A DNA stretch of 64,000 bases from Sporocytophaga myxococcoides DSM 11118 (GTDB taxonomy: Bacteria > Bacteroidota > Bacteroidia > Cytophagales > Cytophagaceae), in contig NZ_KE384560.1 of the NCBI RefSeq assembly GCF_000426725.1, positions 310,001 to 374,000 of the forward strand, written 5' to 3'. Of the stretch, positions 18,141 to 27,400 are shown one piece after another. The position numbers and the translations under genes were made by a program. How positions within the stretch are numbered: the stretch's first letter is position 1; each line of letters starts with the position of its first letter. The notes beneath the pieces are model-generated. The model was not told the origin of the DNA and ran no database searches. It saw only the letters and a program-made list of their open reading frames with translations.

Positions 18141-20273
18141 ATGCTGTTTTTGTTTGATATTTCATTGCCATTTAAAGATCCTGTATTAGTATTCTCAGTG
18201 GTATTGTTTATCATATTCTTTGCCCCGATAGTACTCAAGAAGTTCAGGATTCCAGGCATCATAGGTCTTATTCTTTCAGGTGTGATTGTTGGTCCGAATG
18301 GTTTTAATCTTTTGTTGAGAAACTCGGGCATTGTCCTTTTCGGTACTGTAGGTCTTTTATATATCATGTTCCTTGCTGGACTGGAGATAGATTTGAATGA
18401 TTTTAAAAAGAACAGAAATAAGAGCTTAATTTTCGGTGGATTTACCTTCTTCATTCCTTTAACACTAGGTTCACTTGTATCTTATTATATTCTTCATTTG
18501 AATATTCAAGGTTCTGTTTTGCTAGCGAGTATGTTTGCATCTCATACCCTTGTTTCCTATCCTATAGCAAGTAAACTGGGCCTTACCAAAAAGCAAGCGG
18601 TAACCCTTGCCATTGGAGGTACTATCATTACGGATACAGCAGTATTATTATTGTTGGCAGTTATTACAGGTTCCGTAAGTGGTAATCTTGATACAGCTTT
18701 TTGGGTTAAGCTGTCTATATCCCTCGTAATATTTGGATTTATTGTACTCTATATCTTTCCAAAAGTTACCAAGTGGTTCTTTAAAAATGTTCAAGGAGAT
18801 GGAGGCGCACAATATATTTTTGTCTTAGGCATTGTATTCGGTGCGGCTTTTTTATCAGAGGTTGCCGGTGTAGAGCCTATTATCGGAGCTTTTCTGGCAG
18901 GTCTCTCTCTCAACAGACTGATACCTCACACATCACCTTTGATGAATAGAATTGAGTTCATTGGCAATACATTGTTTATTCCGTTTTTCCTTATCAGTGT
19001 TGGGATGATCGTAGATGTAAAAGTATTGTTCAATGGATATCAGGCTCTTTTTGTTGCAGGAGTATTGATTGTTCTTGCTTTATTCAGTAAGTGGGCCGCG
19101 GCGTTCATCACTCAGAAAATATTTAAGTTTTCTTCTATAGAAAGAAACTTAATTTTCGGATTAAGCAGTTCTCATGCTGCAGCGACACTTGCAGTTATAC
19201 TTGTAGGCTTTGACTTGAAGCTATTTGATGAAGCGATTCTTAATGGAACCATATTGCTCATTCTTGTTACCTGTATGGTCAGCTCATTTGTCACTGAAAG
19301 CGCAGGAAGGAAGTTGGCAATAGCAGAATCAAAAGGTGGTGAGGAGTATCATGAAATAGAAGAAAGAATCTTAATAGCCATAACAAATCCTGCATGCATT
19401 GAATCCAAAATTGATATGGCTGCAATGTTAAAGGAATCGGATAAGTCTAAACCTATCTATGCGGTGTCAGTTGTGAACGATGATGAAGAAGCAAGAGACA
19501 AGCTCATTCAAAATAGAAAGATGGTGGAAAAGGCAATAAAACACGCCGCTTCTGCAGAGAATAAACTTGAGGTTGTATCCAGGATAGATCTGAATATTGC
19601 GAATGGAATAGCGCGTGCAGTAAAAGAGCTGATGATTACCGAGATCATTATCGGCTGGCATGAAAAGAATACAACTACTGAAAAGTTGTTCGGTACGGTG
19701 CTTGAAAATCTTGTAGAACGTACCGATCAGATGATCATAGTATCCCGTTCACTGCAGCCTTTGAATACTATCAGTAAAATTTTCGTAATGGTTCCTCCAA
19801 ATGCTGAACTGGAGATTGGTTTCAAAAGATGGGTTCATATGGTGAAAAAGTTATCCAAGCAGATTAACAGCCAGGTGATTTTCTTTGGTGTGTCTGAATC
19901 CTTGCAACATTTGAAAAAAGCAGTAAATGAAAGTAAGCCAGGTATAGAGGCTGATTACAGAGGGTTTTCGGATTGGGATGATTTTCCATTTTTCTCTGGT
20001 CAGATAAATGAAGATGATCTCTTCATTGCGATTACAGCAAGAAAGGCTACTTTATCGCATACGATATTCATGGATTCTATTCCGAAAATTTTGCAAAGGC
20101 ATTTTGAAAAGAATAACTTCATGCTTGTCTATCCTGAGCAATTCAGTGAAGATCCTGAAAATAGAAATCTTCAGCTGGACGGGATGACGACCTCATTGAT
20201 AAGAGAAGACTTGCAAAGATTTAACAAGATTGGTAAGATTTTAAAAGGAGTTATAAAATGGCGCAAGAAATAA
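18141..20273 (+). CDS. CPA2-type cation:proton antiporter with C-terminal cytoplasmic domain
   Basis: 710 aa. The first ~390 residues contain about 12 hydrophobic segments of the Na+/H+ exchanger (KefB-like) fold. Visible blocks are FRIPGIIGLILSGVIVGPNG, LGLTKKQAVTLAIGGTIITD with the TD pair, EPIIGAFLAGLSLNRLIP and FFLISVGMIVD. Residues from about 410 form a soluble region resembling one or two universal-stress-protein-like domains (ERILIAITNP ... KIFVMVPPNAELE), not the TrkA-N domain of classical KefB/KefC. Likely role is Na+ or K+/H+ exchange at the inner membrane. The stop lies inside the start region of the DUF2809 gene, so translation is probably coupled. Confidence 0.88.
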   Translation: MLFLFDISLPFKDPVLVFSVVLFIIFFAPIVLKKFRIPGIIGLILSGVIVGPNGFNLLLRNSGIVLFGTVGLLYIMFLAGLEIDLNDFKKNRNKSLIFGGFTFFIPLTLGSLVSYYILHLNIQGSVLLASMFASHTLVSYPIASKLGLTKKQAVTLAIGGTIITDTAVLLLLAVITGSVSGNLDTAFWVKLSISLVIFGFIVLYIFPKVTKWFFKNVQGDGGAQYIFVLGIVFGAAFLSEVAGVEPIIGAFLAGLSLNRLIPHTSPLMNRIEFIGNTLFIPFFLISVGMIVDVKVLFNGYQALFVAGVLIVLALFSKWAAAFITQKIFKFSSIERNLIFGLSSSHAAATLAVILVGFDLKLFDEAILNGTILLILVTCMVSSFVTESAGRKLAIAESKGGEEYHEIEERILIAITNPACIESKIDMAAMLKESDKSKPIYAVSVVNDDEEARDKLIQNRKMVEKAIKHAASAENKLEVVSRIDLNIANGIARAVKELMITEIIIGWHEKNTTTEKLFGTVLENLVERTDQMIIVSRSLQPLNTISKIFVMVPPNAELEIGFKRWVHMVKKLSKQINSQVIFFGVSESLQHLKKAVNESKPGIEADYRGFSDWDDFPFFSGQINEDDLFIAITARKATLSHTIFMDSIPKILQRHFEKNNFMLVYPEQFSEDPENRNLQLDGMTTSLIREDLQRFNKIGKILKGVIKWRKK

Positions 20274-20683
20274 TTATGAAGCGGAACAGACTTTTGTATT
20301 TCTTTATTATTATAGCTCTTATATGTACAGGACTGGCTGCAAGGAAGTGGCAGATTTATTTACCTGATATGATCAATGTTTACCTGGGAGACGCGATTTG
20401 GGCTGCTATGATTTATTTTGGTATAGCCTTTATTTTCAACAGACGGAGCATGTCGTTTATTGCAATGCTTTCATTGACGTTTTGCTATTGTATCGAAGTA
20501 AGCCAGTTTTATCACGCACCTTGGATTGATGCAATAAGACATACCAGAATCGGCGCTCTTATTCTTGGATTTGCATTTTTGTGGAGCGATATTCTTGCTT
20601 ATACTTTGGGAATAAGCATATCATTTCTAGGTGAATACTTCTTTTTTAAAGGAAATAGGAAGGAAGTAAATGTTGTAGCTTAA
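20258..20683 (+). CDS. DUF2809 membrane protein
   Basis: 141 aa with four predicted membrane helices and the DUF2809 pattern: GLAARKW...LPDMINVYLGDAIWAAMIYF, a central CYCIEVSQFYHAPWIDAIR, and RIGALILGFAFLWSDILAYT. Function of the family is unknown. The ATG at 20258 is favoured over the internal ATG at 20276 because AAAAGGAG lies just upstream at good spacing, a clear Shine-Dalgarno site that is rare in this window. It overlaps the antiporter gene by 16 bp. Confidence 0.85.
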   Translation: MAQEIIMKRNRLLYFFIIIALICTGLAARKWQIYLPDMINVYLGDAIWAAMIYFGIAFIFNRRSMSFIAMLSLTFCYCIEVSQFYHAPWIDAIRHTRIGALILGFAFLWSDILAYTLGISISFLGEYFFFKGNRKEVNVVA

Positions 20684-20794
20684 TGCTACTCAATGTGTTA
20701 ATTCTATTCTTTAGTTTTTTATAAGGCACTTTTTCTGATTAATCATCGCTATAAACTTTAATGGGTTTTTAGACGTTTCTTTATATGCAAATCT

Positions 20795-20802
20795 TAATTT
20801 TG
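20795..20802 (+). promoter_or_regulatory. Possible Bacteroidota -7 element (TAATTTTG)
   Basis: Matches TAnnTTTG, the -7 consensus of the main Bacteroidota sigma factor, 19 nt before the MATE start. No good -33 TTTG was found at standard spacing, so this is tentative. Confidence 0.3.
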
Positions 20803-20821
20803 CAGCCTTTCAAATATAGAT

Positions 20822-22171
20822 ATGATATTCAGTGGTTGGTTTAGGGATAACCTAAAGGAGTATAAAGACACTATAAAGATTGCTTACCCTGTAGTTCTGA
20901 GTCAGTTCGGACATATTGCAGTTGGTGTTGCAGACAGCATTATGGTTGGTTCACTAGGCAGTATTCCACTTGCATCGGCTACATTTGCCTTCAGTGTATT
21001 CGTCCCATTTATGATGTTTGCGATAGGTCTGACCTATGGCATTTCCCCTTTGGTAGCCAAAGCCGATGGTGAACAGAATCATGAAGAAATAAGAAAGATT
21101 CTGAAACACAGTATTGTGTTGAATTTCGTAGCTGCAGTATTGCTGGCAGGAGGGTTGTTATTCGCTGCTCCGCTTTTGCAATATTTTCAACAGCCACAGG
21201 AGGTGCTATCACAGGCAATCCCTTTCTTTAAAATTCTTGTATGGTCGTTAGTACCCTTAATTTTATTTCAGATATGGAAACAGTTTGCAGAAGGACTTGC
21301 GATTACAAAACAAGCGATGTACATCACAGTAATTGCGAATGTAATGAATCTCTCGCTTAACTATCTTTTAATTCATGGTCACTATGGATTTCCTAAGCTT
21401 GGGACAAATGGTGCGGCTGTTGCTACTCTGATCTCAAGGATATTCATGGCAGTCACGATTTTCATATTTGTTATCAAATATTCCCGCACTAATATTTTCA
21501 TCATAGGATTACAAAAGATTAATTATTCTTTAAAGGAATTTAAAAGATTGTTTAGGGTAAGTATTGCTGTTGGTTCTCAGCTTGCTTTTGAAACCGGGGC
21601 ATTTGGAATGGCTGCTATTATGATTGGTTGGTTAGGTGCTTCGGAAATGGCAGCACATCATATTGCATTAAATATGGCAGCAGTAAGTTATATGGGGGCA
21701 ACAGGAATAGGTGCAGCTGCGACTGTGCGTGTTGGAAATGAATTGGGAAGAAAAGATTATCATGCTGTTCGAAACGCGGGAAAAGCAGCATTTCATCTTG
21801 TTGTGATTTACATGAGCTTCTGTGCTTTAGTGTTTGTGCTATTCCGACATGACCTGCCTTGGTTTTATATCAATGAAGAGCCTATCTGTAAAATGGCTGC
21901 ATCGCTCTTATTGATCAGTGCATTTTTCCAATTGTCTGATGGTATTCAGGTAGTTTATCTTGGAGCCCTCCGCGGAATTGAAGATGTGAAGATGCCTACA
22001 GCTATTGCCTTGCTGGCTTATTGGGTTATAGCCTTGCCATTAGGGTATCTACTTGCGTTTCCGCTTAACATGGGAGTAGAAGGTGTTTGGTATGGACTTT
22101 TGATAGGACTTACTGTTGCAGCGGTGTTGCTGTATTATAGGTTTGAGAAGAAGTCGAAGGAGTTGATATAG
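20822..22171 (+). CDS. MATE family multidrug/cation efflux transporter (NorM-like)
   Basis: 449 aa with 12 hydrophobic segments in the two-bundle MATE arrangement. N-half blocks include AYPVVLSQFGHIAVGVADSI and MVGSLGSIPLASATFAFSVF; the C-half repeats the theme with SQLAFETGAFGMAAIMIGWL and TGIGAAATVRVGNELGRKD, the NELG element being typical. It exports drugs or organic cations in exchange for Na+ or H+. It stands alone between the antiporter/DUF2809 pair and the accessory patch, and a perfect inverted repeat follows. Confidence 0.93.
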   Translation: MIFSGWFRDNLKEYKDTIKIAYPVVLSQFGHIAVGVADSIMVGSLGSIPLASATFAFSVFVPFMMFAIGLTYGISPLVAKADGEQNHEEIRKILKHSIVLNFVAAVLLAGGLLFAAPLLQYFQQPQEVLSQAIPFFKILVWSLVPLILFQIWKQFAEGLAITKQAMYITVIANVMNLSLNYLLIHGHYGFPKLGTNGAAVATLISRIFMAVTIFIFVIKYSRTNIFIIGLQKINYSLKEFKRLFRVSIAVGSQLAFETGAFGMAAIMIGWLGASEMAAHHIALNMAAVSYMGATGIGAAATVRVGNELGRKDYHAVRNAGKAAFHLVVIYMSFCALVFVLFRHDLPWFYINEEPICKMAASLLLISAFFQLSDGIQVVYLGALRGIEDVKMPTAIALLAYWVIALPLGYLLAFPLNMGVEGVWYGLLIGLTVAAVLLYYRFEKKSKELI

Positions 22172-22217
22172 GCATTGGAGAGGTCGGATGTTTATAGATA
22201 ATAATACCTGAAAATAT

Positions 22218-22242
22218 TATACGACCCCGATCGGGTCGTATA
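22218..22242. terminator. Perfect 10-bp inverted repeat, probable bidirectional terminator
   Basis: TATACGACCC / GGGTCGTATA with a 5-nt loop, between the MATE gene (+) and the converging unknown gene (-). On the plus strand a T-run follows about 13 nt after the stem. It could instead be an operator, but the position between convergent genes favours termination. Confidence 0.55.
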
Positions 22243-22289
22243 AGTGAAATCAACTTTTTTGTACATTTATTTTATCACCTGAATTATCC

Positions 22290-22832
22290 TTATTTGACTT
22301 TCGATTGTTTTTCTTTGTTGTTTTTATTCCTCATCATTAAAATTGCGCCCATTGTAGCCCCCACTCCAGCTGAGCTATCAATATTGGTATAATATCCAAC
22401 TATTCCTGCTGGAATCCCAATCACTATCGCCCCGACAAGAGCCCATCCAATTAATCTAAAAGTATTGCTTTTAGTATCTACTAATGCTTGGATGTTATTT
22501 TCTGTCAAATCCTTTCCCGTATAGATGTTAACCTCAAAATTTGAAATAAATGTATCCCAAAGTTTCTCCTCCTTCCAAGTCACGATCTGTCCAATTGTAT
22601 TTACATTGATTGTTGAATGAATTGTCGGACCATCAAACCTTATTTGGATTTCGCTTTTCCATTTTAATGAATTAAAAGTTAGAAAATTCTGGAACAATGA
22701 ACCTCTTTTATAAATCATATATTCATCAGATTCTCTTGTTAAAATAAAGCCATTCTTAGAGAAATAATTCCTAGTTAAATTTTTATTAATGGATAATTCA
22801 TTGCTGGTTAAAATGGTAATTTCTTTTTTCAT
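22290..22832 (-). CDS. Unknown protein with two C-terminal membrane segments
   Basis: 180 aa, not recognised. The N-terminal ~120 residues are soluble with alternating hydrophobic residues, including FFSKNGFILTRESDEYMIYK-like and WKSEIQIRFDGPTIHSTINV-like stretches, which suggests a small beta-rich domain. Two Gly/Ala-rich hydrophobic helices follow (about 128-149, LIGWALVGAIVIGIPAGIVG, and about 152-166), then a Lys-rich tail. It lies alone in a small accessory patch, so it may have been acquired. The start is the ATG at 22832. Confidence 0.6.
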   Translation of the reverse strand: MKKEITILTSNELSINKNLTRNYFSKNGFILTRESDEYMIYKRGSLFQNFLTFNSLKWKSEIQIRFDGPTIHSTINVNTIGQIVTWKEEKLWDTFISNFEVNIYTGKDLTENNIQALVDTKSNTFRLIGWALVGAIVIGIPAGIVGYYTNIDSSAGVGATMGAILMMRNKNNKEKQSKVK

Positions 22833-23056
22833 TCCTATTAATTTAAAATATAATTACACCTGCCAATACTCTTCAAAGTTTCGTTCGAAACGTTCTTCAA
22901 TTTGTGATGACAGTCTAACCTAAATTTCTTTTTCCTTTTGTTCTCCTTTTGCCATAGCAAAGTAAATATATCTTCCCGTCTTTGAATAAATTGAGCTTAT
23001 CTGACATTTCAGAACATATTTTGATAATGCGTAAATTTGCCTTTTGACATCAATTT

Positions 23057-23096
23057 GGTGCAATTATGACGCAATTGGTGCAATTATGGTGCAATT
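23057..23096. repeat. Short direct repeats of GGTGCAATTATG with GCAATT about every 10 bp
   Basis: GGTGCAATTATG occurs at 23057 and 23077, and GGTGCAATT at 23088. The core GCAATT occurs four times at 23060, 23071, 23080 and 23091, about one helical turn apart. It sits right after the stop of the truncated regulator gene and about 225 bp upstream of the unknown membrane protein gene. It may be a protein-binding array or simple slippage. Confidence 0.45.
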
Positions 23097-23524
23097 CAAA
23101 ATTTATAGAAGGCACCTGCTCCTTTGGCTTTAGATGATTTTAGAATCTTCTTTTCAACAAGTTCTGTTAAATCTCTTGTAGCAGTCATTCTTGCCATTCC
23201 GGTTAATTCTTGATATTCTTTATTGGAAATCTTCCCATTCTTTTTCACGTATTCAACCACTTTAATTTGCCTTTCATTCAATCCAAGCCTAACAAGATAA
23301 TCTGCATTCAGAATGTCTTTGATAATTGTAAGCAGGAACCCGCCATCCTGTTCTTTCATTTCAGGTTCTTGAAGTTCTGCTGCTTTGCAACTGTCAATGA
23401 TCTTGATAGTACCTCTTCCCCAAGCGTCAATATATCCGCCTTTGAAACAAACGTCAGCAATAATGGGATTTCTAGGTCTTGAAGCATGAGGGCGCTTTAA
23501 TGCCTCCAGTGTTAATCCTTCCAT
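23096..23524 (-). pseudogene. C-terminal remnant of an AlbA_2-type ATP-binding transcriptional regulator
   Basis: 142 aa matching only the C-terminal part of the large family of AlbA_2/HATPase_c_4 proteins often annotated as ATP-binding proteins or RecG-like helicases. Seen: LKRPHASRPRNPIIADVCF, YIDAWGRGTIKIIDSCKAAE and a winged-helix end LNERQIKVVEYVKKNGKISN ... ELTGMARMTATRDLTELVEK. Just before the ATG the frame reads IKKINIWNEGSL, matching the family's IWNPG block, and then meets a stop. Full-length members are usually 400-500 aa, so the N-terminal two thirds are missing. The ATG at 23524 is therefore probably not a native start. Confidence 0.75.
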
Positions 23525-23556
23525 AAGGGAACCTTCGTTCCATATATTGATCTTTT

Positions 23557-23631
23557 TTATTCATGCTTCTCAATTTTTTCTTCACAAGAAAAAAATAAGA
23601 GCAATAGAATGATTAGGTTAAATCTATACAT
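23557..23631 (-). pseudogene. Lipoprotein signal-peptide fragment (24 codons)
   Basis: From the ATG at 23631 the frame reads MYRFNLIILLLLFFSCEEKI and stops four residues later. This is a complete lipoprotein leader with a lipobox-like LFFSC. The stop falls at the point where the truncated regulator reading frame begins on the same strand. It looks like the 5' end of a lipoprotein gene joined to the 3' end of an unrelated gene by deletion. Confidence 0.4.
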
Positions 23632-23744
23632 TTTCTGACCAGCTAACTTGATTAATCTAAAAAATTATCTATCCACATTTTACTTACCTCTTTTAAAAGA
23701 GTCATTTAAAAATAGTATTCAAGATGTTCATTTCACAACCGCAA

Positions 23745-23783
23745 TAAAAAAAGCCCCGAAGTTAATTTCCTCCGGGGCTTTTT
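23745..23783 (-). terminator. Terminator after lspA
   Basis: AAAAAAGCCCCGAAG ... CCTCCGGGGCTTTTT forms a strong GC stem with flanking A and T runs, 20-60 bp after the lspA stop, ending the ileS-lspA unit. The symmetric A/T flanks mean it could work in both directions. Confidence 0.85.
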
Positions 23784-23802
23784 ATTGAAATATTTTTAAA
23801 GT

Positions 23803-24429
23803 TTAGTTCTCAGCTTTCTCCGTAACAGATTCTTCTTTGCCGGTATCTTTAAAGAACCTTTTCTGCCAGATAAGTATAATACATACTCCAACAAATATAG
23901 CTGCATCAGCGATATTGAATATAGGCCAGAATGCATAGTGTTCTCCTCCGAATATAGGAATCCACTCTGGAAGTCTGCCTTCCCAGATATCGATATAGAA
24001 CATATCTATTACCTGTCCATGAAACCATGGTGTACTTGCGCCATCAGGAGCATTGTTCAGTAATACTCCATAAAATGTGCTGTCTATTACATTTCCAATA
24101 GCACCTCCAAGTATTAAAGCTATACACCAAAGCATACCAGGAGCCATCTCTTTTTTTGCAAGGCGATATAAATACACCGAAATAGCAACCATGGCAATGA
24201 TTCTGAACAAGCTCAGAATAAGCTTTCCATATGGAGAACCTAGTTCAAAGCCAAAAGCCATACCTGGATTGGTAGTGTAGTAAAGCTTAAACCAATCATC
24301 AAAGATTCTTATTTGACCGGGATAACCGAAGTCCATTTTAAAATGAACCAAAAGCTTTACAAGCTGATCCAGAACAATAACTCCCAGAGTAAGGAAGTAG
24401 TACTTATAGTATTTATACTGAAGGGCCAT
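23803..24429 (-). CDS. lspA: Lipoprotein signal peptidase (signal peptidase II)
   Basis: 208 aa, four membrane helices. This inner-membrane aspartyl protease removes the signal peptide of prolipoproteins. Family motifs: VLDQLVKLLV, TNPGMAFG, GGAIGNVIDSTFYG (first catalytic Asp) and FNIADAAIFVGV (second catalytic Asp). It is longer than the E. coli enzyme (164 aa) because of an insert around HGQVIDMFYIDIWEGRLPEW, usual in Bacteroidota. It starts 16 bp after the ileS stop, the classic ileS-lspA order. Confidence 0.95.
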   Translation of the reverse strand: MALQYKYYKYYFLTLGVIVLDQLVKLLVHFKMDFGYPGQIRIFDDWFKLYYTTNPGMAFGFELGSPYGKLILSLFRIIAMVAISVYLYRLAKKEMAPGMLWCIALILGGAIGNVIDSTFYGVLLNNAPDGASTPWFHGQVIDMFYIDIWEGRLPEWIPIFGGEHYAFWPIFNIADAAIFVGVCIILIWQKRFFKDTGKEESVTEKAEN

Positions 24430-24445
24430 GCCTCTTTTATAGTTT

Positions 24446-27400
24446 TTAAAGTTCGATTTTCATTATAAGCTGATGCTCGTCCATATCAACAAGCTTGCCA
24501 TCTTTCAGATTTTCTGTAAGGACAAGAGATAATGCCTGAGTTTCGCTGCAGATATATTCTTTGTTTGCGAGCAACGCATTATCTATCAACTCATCTTTCT
24601 TCTGAATAGTGATTTTGATTTTGTCCTGAACTTCCAGCCCCATGTCTTTTCTCATGTTCTGTACTCTGTTCACAACATCTCTGGCAATACCTTCTTTTTT
24701 AAGCTCTTCCGTAATAGTAATGTCGAGGGCCACGGTAACACCGTCTTCACTTGCCACAGACCATCCCGGAATATCTTCAGAAGAGATTTCTACATCTTCT
24801 AAAGTGATCTGAACAATATCACCAGTAAGCTTTATTTTGAAAGCATTTTCTTTCTCAAGCTTCTGGATATCATCCTGAGTCATTGCAGTGATGGCAGCTC
24901 CAACTTCTTTTAATCTCGGACCGTATTCTTTTCCAAGTTTCTTGAAGTTTGGCTTGATCTTTTTAACTACCACTCCTGATGTATCTTCGATATATTCGAT
25001 CTTCTTGATGTTAACCTCAGAAAGGATCAGATCTTCAACGGCAACTATTCTGTTTTTGTATTCCTGGTTTAATACCGGGATCAATAATCTTGAAAGTGGC
25101 TGTCTTACTTTTATTGTATGACCTTTTCTCAAAGAGTGAACAAGAGAAGAAATCCTTTGTGCCAATGACATTCTTTCTTCAAGATCAAGATCGATCTGTT
25201 TCTCATCTGCAACAGGGAATTGGCTTAAATGGATACTTGCGACTTTTTCTTTTCCACTTACTTCATTCAGGTCAAGGAATATTTTCTCTGAATAGAAAGG
25301 AGCAATCGATGCAGATAGTTTTGCAATCGTTAGAAGACAAGTATAAAGCGTCTGATAAGCAGCAATCTTATCTTCGTTGTATTCACCTTTCCAGAAACGC
25401 TTTCTGTTAAGACGTACATACCAGTTGCTCAGATCATCAACAACAAAGTCCTGAATCTCTCTACCTGCTTTCGTTGGTTCATATTCTGCATAGGCTTCAT
25501 CTACTTTTTTGATCAGGGTATTAAGCCTTGAAATGATCCATCTGTCACTTTCTGTTCTTTTGTTTAAAGGAACCTCAGCTTCTTTAAAGGTAAAGTTGTC
25601 AAGATTTGAATACAGTGCAAAGAACGAGTAAGTGTTCTGAAGCGTTCCGAAGAATCTTCTTTGAACCTCTGTAACCCCGTCAATATTGAATTTCAGGTTA
25701 TCCCAAGGAGGTGCGTTAACGATCATATACCATCTTGTCGCATCCGGTCCGAACTGACCGATGGTCTCAAATGGATTGATCACGTTCCCAACTCTCTTGG
25801 ACATCTTAGCTCCGTTTTTGTCCAATACAAGACCGTTTGCTATTACATTTTTAAATGCAACAGAATCATTCAGCATTACTGCTATTGCATGTAGTGTAAA
25901 GAACCAACCTCTTGTCTGGTCAACTCCTTCAGCGATGAAGTCTGCAGGGAAGTTATTGTCAAATACATCCTTGTTCTCAAACGGATAGTGCCATTGCGCA
26001 TAAGGCATAGCACCTGAATCAAACCAAACGTCAATCAGGTCTGTCTCACGAATCATCGGTTTGCCAGACTCACTCACCAATACGATCTGATCAACATAAG
26101 GACGGTGCAAGTCTTCAATCGATTTAAGATTGTAGATCTTTGTATTAAATTCCCTTTCCTTTTGAGCCAGAGTGCCAGCGGTGATATTAAGCGCTTTATT
26201 GGCTTTCTGGATTTCCTCGTTCAGCTCTTGAAGAGATCCGATACATTTTTCTTCTTTTCCATCCTCTGTTCTCCAGATAGGAAGGGGAGTTCCCCAGTAT
26301 CTTGATCTGGAAAGGTTCCAGTCTACAAGGTTTTCCAGCCAGTTACCAAAACGTCCGGTACCGGTGCTTGCTGGCTTCCAGTTGATGGTTTTATTCAATT
26401 CAACCAATCTGTCTTTTACAGCAGTTGTTTTAATAAACCAGGAATCAAGCGGATAGTAAAGAACAGGTTTGTCTGTTCTCCAGCAGTGAGGGTAGGAGTG
26501 TTCGTATTTCTCAACCTTAAACGCTTTGTTTTCTGTTTTAAGCTTGATACCGATTCTTTCATCTACAGATAGATATTTGTCGCGGCCCTGTTTCTTTCTC
26601 TCTTCTTCTTTTTCAGCCTCAGACAGGTAAGCTTCTTTTACAAATTCTCCCGGAAAATCTGTTACTTCAATTACAAATTTTCCTCTTTTATCAACAAGTG
26701 GTAATTGATTGCCTTCATCGTCTTTAACAGTGATTGCAGGAACACCAGCAAGTTTTGCAACTCTAGCATCGTCTGCACCAAAGGTAGGAGCGATGTGAAC
26801 GATACCTGTACCATCTTCAGTACTTACAAAGTCTCCAGGTATTACTCTGAAGGCCTTATCAGCTTCTTCCGGCTGCACATAAGGCAGAAGCTGCTCATAT
26901 CTGATACCAACAAGTTCTTTTCCTTTAACTTCTTTTAAAGTTTGGAAAGGAATATTTTTATCTCCCTCTTTAAAGTCTTCCAGCTTCAGCTCTGCATTTT
27001 TAGCACTGAAGTATTTTCCTGCAAGATCTTTCGCAAGGATAACAATACCTGCCTTAAATGTATAAGGGTTAAATGTTTTTACAGCGACATAGGTTATGTT
27101 TTCGCCAACTGCAAGAGCACTGTTCGATGGAAGCGTCCAGGGAGTGGTCGTCCATGCAAGGAAATAGGTCTGATCCACATCTGCATCAGATATTCCCAAA
27201 AGACTTTTTACTTTTTCCTTAGAGCTGTCCGCTACTTTAAACTGAGCAACGGCTGATGTATCTCGTACATCTTTGTAAGTACCCGGCTGATTCAACTCGT
27301 GAGAGCTAAGTCCTGTGCCTGCAGCAGGAGAGTATGGCTGAATGGTATATCCTTTATACAAAAAGCCTTTTTTGTAAAGCTCTTTCAAAAGGTACCATAC

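Noticed and set aside
18044-18180. Short open frame MSVIYVLLEDGRFEELWEEG before the antiporter
   Set aside because: It overlaps the antiporter start out of frame and degenerates after about 26 residues; the antiporter's own start fits its family. Probably chance.
20258-20276. DUF2809 start at the second ATG (20276)
   Set aside because: The first ATG at 20258 has a good Shine-Dalgarno site (AAAAGGAG) at proper distance, and coupling with the upstream stop is natural.
26942-27256. Plus-strand frame inside ileS
   Set aside because: Antisense to a certain housekeeping gene with all motifs present; no independent support.
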